Shown one piece after another: positions 6,044-7,138 of a stretch of 7,138 nucleotides of DNA. Both the position numbers and the translations under genes were made by a program. Source of the DNA: a bacterium UBA3734 (GTDB taxonomy: Bacteria > Bacteroidota > Bacteroidia > Bacteroidales > Bacteroidaceae). The stretch covers positions 1 through 7,138 of the forward strand of contig DFHC01000117.1 of the NCBI GenBank assembly GCA_002372575.1, given 5' to 3'. The stretch's first letter is position 1; each line of letters begins with the position of its first letter. Under the pieces are notes generated by a model, which saw only the letters and a list, made by a program, of their open reading frames with translations, did no database searches and had not been told where the DNA came from.

Positions 6044-6068
6044 CAGGATTTTATAAGGAAAAGGAAAG

Positions 6069-6113
6069 CAGGGACTTCAGTAGCCACAACGGGCGAAAGA
6101 GCCCCTGTTTTTT
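6069..6113 (+). terminator. intrinsic terminator after the antitoxin gene
   Basis: GGGC (6091-6094) and GCCC (6101-6104) form a short stem with a GAAAGA loop. An outer alternative pairs CAGGG (6069-6073) with CCCTG (6103-6107). Either one is followed directly by six T residues (6108-6113). The element lies 26 nt after the antitoxin stop and separates the block from the promoter of the next gene. Confidence 0.6.
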
Positions 6114-6204
6114 GTAAATTTCACTAACGAAAGGCGATTTCAATTTATTTTTGCATATTTCTTGCGAGGATGATTGTTGAAAAAAACTAAAATCTCGATT
6201 ATAT

Positions 6205-6235
6205 TTTGCGATGCGAAGAATTATGATTACTTTTG
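6205..6235 (+). promoter_or_regulatory. Bacteroidetes-type promoter of the thioredoxin-TonB_C gene
   Basis: TTTG (6205-6208), a 19-nt spacer and TACTTTTG (6228-6235) match the Bacteroidetes primary promoter consensus in sequence and spacing. The transcript would start near 6242, leaving a leader of about 24 nt before the ATG at 6266. Another TAnnTTTG match (TATTTTTG, 6146-6153) lies upstream but has no -33 partner. Confidence 0.7.
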
Positions 6236-6265
6236 CAGCAAGAAATTTTTAATATCGAAAAAAAC

Positions 6266-7138
6266 ATGAAAAAACTTTTTCTGGTCGGCTGTTGCCTGTT
6301 GATGAGCATATTGTCGGCCCAGGCGCAAGACTTGGACTCGCTCTACGCGCAGGAAATGCTGCGCCACGGCGTGGAGGCGCCCGATTTCGACATCGACAGC
6401 GCCTCGAATGCAAAGCTGAAAGACCTGCGCGGACGCTTCGTGGTGTTGCATTTCTGGGCATCGTGGTGTCCCGACTGCCGTCGCGACACGCCCGAAATGA
6501 ACCGTCTGCACGACGAATTCGCGTCCGACAGCCTCGTCTTCATCCATATCTCGTTCGACACCGACCGCCAGCGTTGGACGAACTACTACATCGAGAACCA
6601 GATGGAGGGACTGCACTTCTGCGAGATGAAGAAAATGCGCGAGTCGGCCGTGGCACGGGCATACGGCATCAAGTGGATTCCGTCGTACTACGTGCTGAAC
6701 ACCGAGGGAAAGGTGATTCTCGCCACGGTGCAGATTGAAAAACTTCGCAAGCGGCTCGGCCTGCTCGACTACTCGCGCGTGAGCATTCCGCGCTCGCGGC
6801 GCGCCTGCGAGCCCACATTCCCGGGCGGCGACGACGTGATGATGAGCTATCTCGCACGACACATCCGCTATCCGCGACCGGCCTCAAACTACGGGCTGCA
6901 GGGGCAGACGGTCGTGAAATTCCTCGTGGAAACCGACGGCAGCATCAGCAACGTGCACGTAGTGGCGAACCGCATCACCGTGGACGACCGACTGGTGTTC
7001 CAGCGGCTTGCGGGCGACGAGAAGCGCAGAATTCGCGAGCAGGTGCTCGAGCTTTTCGCCGAGGAGGCCGTGCGCGTGGTGTCGGGAATGCCGAAATGGA
7101 AGCCCGGCGTGCGCAACGGCATTCCGATGAAGGTGGAA
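6266..7138 (+). CDS. secreted thioredoxin-like protein fused to a TonB C-terminal domain (incomplete at window end)
   Basis: The frame is open for 291 codons to the last base, so the C-terminus is missing. It starts with a signal peptide (MKKLFLVGCCLLMSILSAQA, likely cleavage before QD). LVGC looks like a lipobox but sits too close to the start, so signal peptidase I export is favoured. A TlpA-like thioredoxin domain spans about residues 29-165. Its active site is WCPDC with Cys68 and Cys71, and the cis-proline is in IPSYYVL (Pro139). A TonB C-terminal-type domain runs from about 185: FPGG, IRYPRPA, GLQGQTVVKF, DGSISNV and GMPKWKPGVRNG. No membrane anchor or proline-rich spanning region lies between them, so it cannot act as a classical inner-membrane TonB. 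A periplasmic redox role, with the TonB_C module for protein contact, is inference. It has its own promoter. Confidence 0.9.
   Translation, partial: MKKLFLVGCCLLMSILSAQAQDLDSLYAQEMLRHGVEAPDFDIDSASNAKLKDLRGRFVVLHFWASWCPDCRRDTPEMNRLHDEFASDSLVFIHISFDTDRQRWTNYYIENQMEGLHFCEMKKMRESAVARAYGIKWIPSYYVLNTEGKVILATVQIEKLRKRLGLLDYSRVSIPRSRRACEPTFPGGDDVMMSYLARHIRYPRPASNYGLQGQTVVKFLVETDGSISNVHVVANRITVDDRLVFQRLAGDEKRRIREQVLELFAEEAVRVVSGMPKWKPGVRNGIPMKVE

Noticed and set aside
6146..6153. Additional TAnnTTTG match upstream of the thioredoxin gene
   Set aside because: There is no TTTG about 19-21 nt upstream and the surroundings are A/T-rich, so a chance match is likely. The site at 6205-6235 is much better.
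6290..6292. Lipobox-like LVGC near the start of the thioredoxin-TonB_C protein
   Set aside because: The cysteine is at residue 9, leaving only about four hydrophobic residues after the lysines. This is too short for a lipoprotein signal, and a standard AQA-QD cleavage site follows.
6227..6862. 211-codon minus-strand frame opposite the thioredoxin-TonB_C gene
   Set aside because: It is antisense to a gene with promoter, signal peptide, WCPDC and TonB_C motifs, so it is a codon-bias shadow.

Overview
The window looks like a piece of a Bacteroidales chromosome, most like Prevotella or a relative. Two upstream regions carry the Bacteroidetes-type promoter TTTG-N19-TAnnTTTG. Most starts lack a Shine-Dalgarno sequence. 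The gene families (outer-membrane beta-barrel with plug, small ECF-like sigma factor with a one-TM partner, secreted thioredoxin-TonB_C fusion) are typical of that phylum. The genus is inference.

Region 1 (46-4291, minus strand) is a compact four-gene operon. In transcription order it encodes an ECF-like sigma factor, a single-pass membrane protein that is probably its anti-sigma or regulatory partner, a secreted protein of unknown function, and a TonB-receptor-like outer-membrane beta-barrel. The first three genes are joined by 4-nt and 11-nt overlaps, and the last starts 10 nt after its neighbour. The layout suggests an envelope-signalling unit whose sigma factor may control the envelope genes behind it. 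An AT-rich palindrome follows the last stop codon.

Region 2 (about 4399-6113, plus strand) is a visibly AT-richer block, transcribed divergently from region 1 from a good promoter at 4399-4429. It encodes a GHKL-type ATPase and a STAS-like (DUF4325-type) protein coupled by an ATGA overlap. These resemble the kinase/antagonist pair of a partner-switching module. The ATPase frame is cut by a single in-frame TAA at 5025-5027, although the following 57 codons stay open and end exactly at the STAS start. Next come the C-terminal half of a HigB/RelE-type toxin with no start, and an intact HigA-type antitoxin with a strong ribosome binding site. This block therefore looks like a decaying accessory cassette: a damaged ATPase-STAS pair plus an orphan antitoxin. 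A terminator closes it at 6069-6113.

Region 3 (6205-7138, plus strand) is GC-rich again. A clear promoter precedes a secreted protein combining a thioredoxin domain (WCPDC) with a TonB C-terminal domain. It is still open at the window edge.

There is no gene-free stretch longer than 300 bases. The two largest gaps (4292-4472 and 6044-6265) hold the promoters and terminator listed. I saw no tRNA, rRNA, CRISPR array, insertion sequence or integrase.
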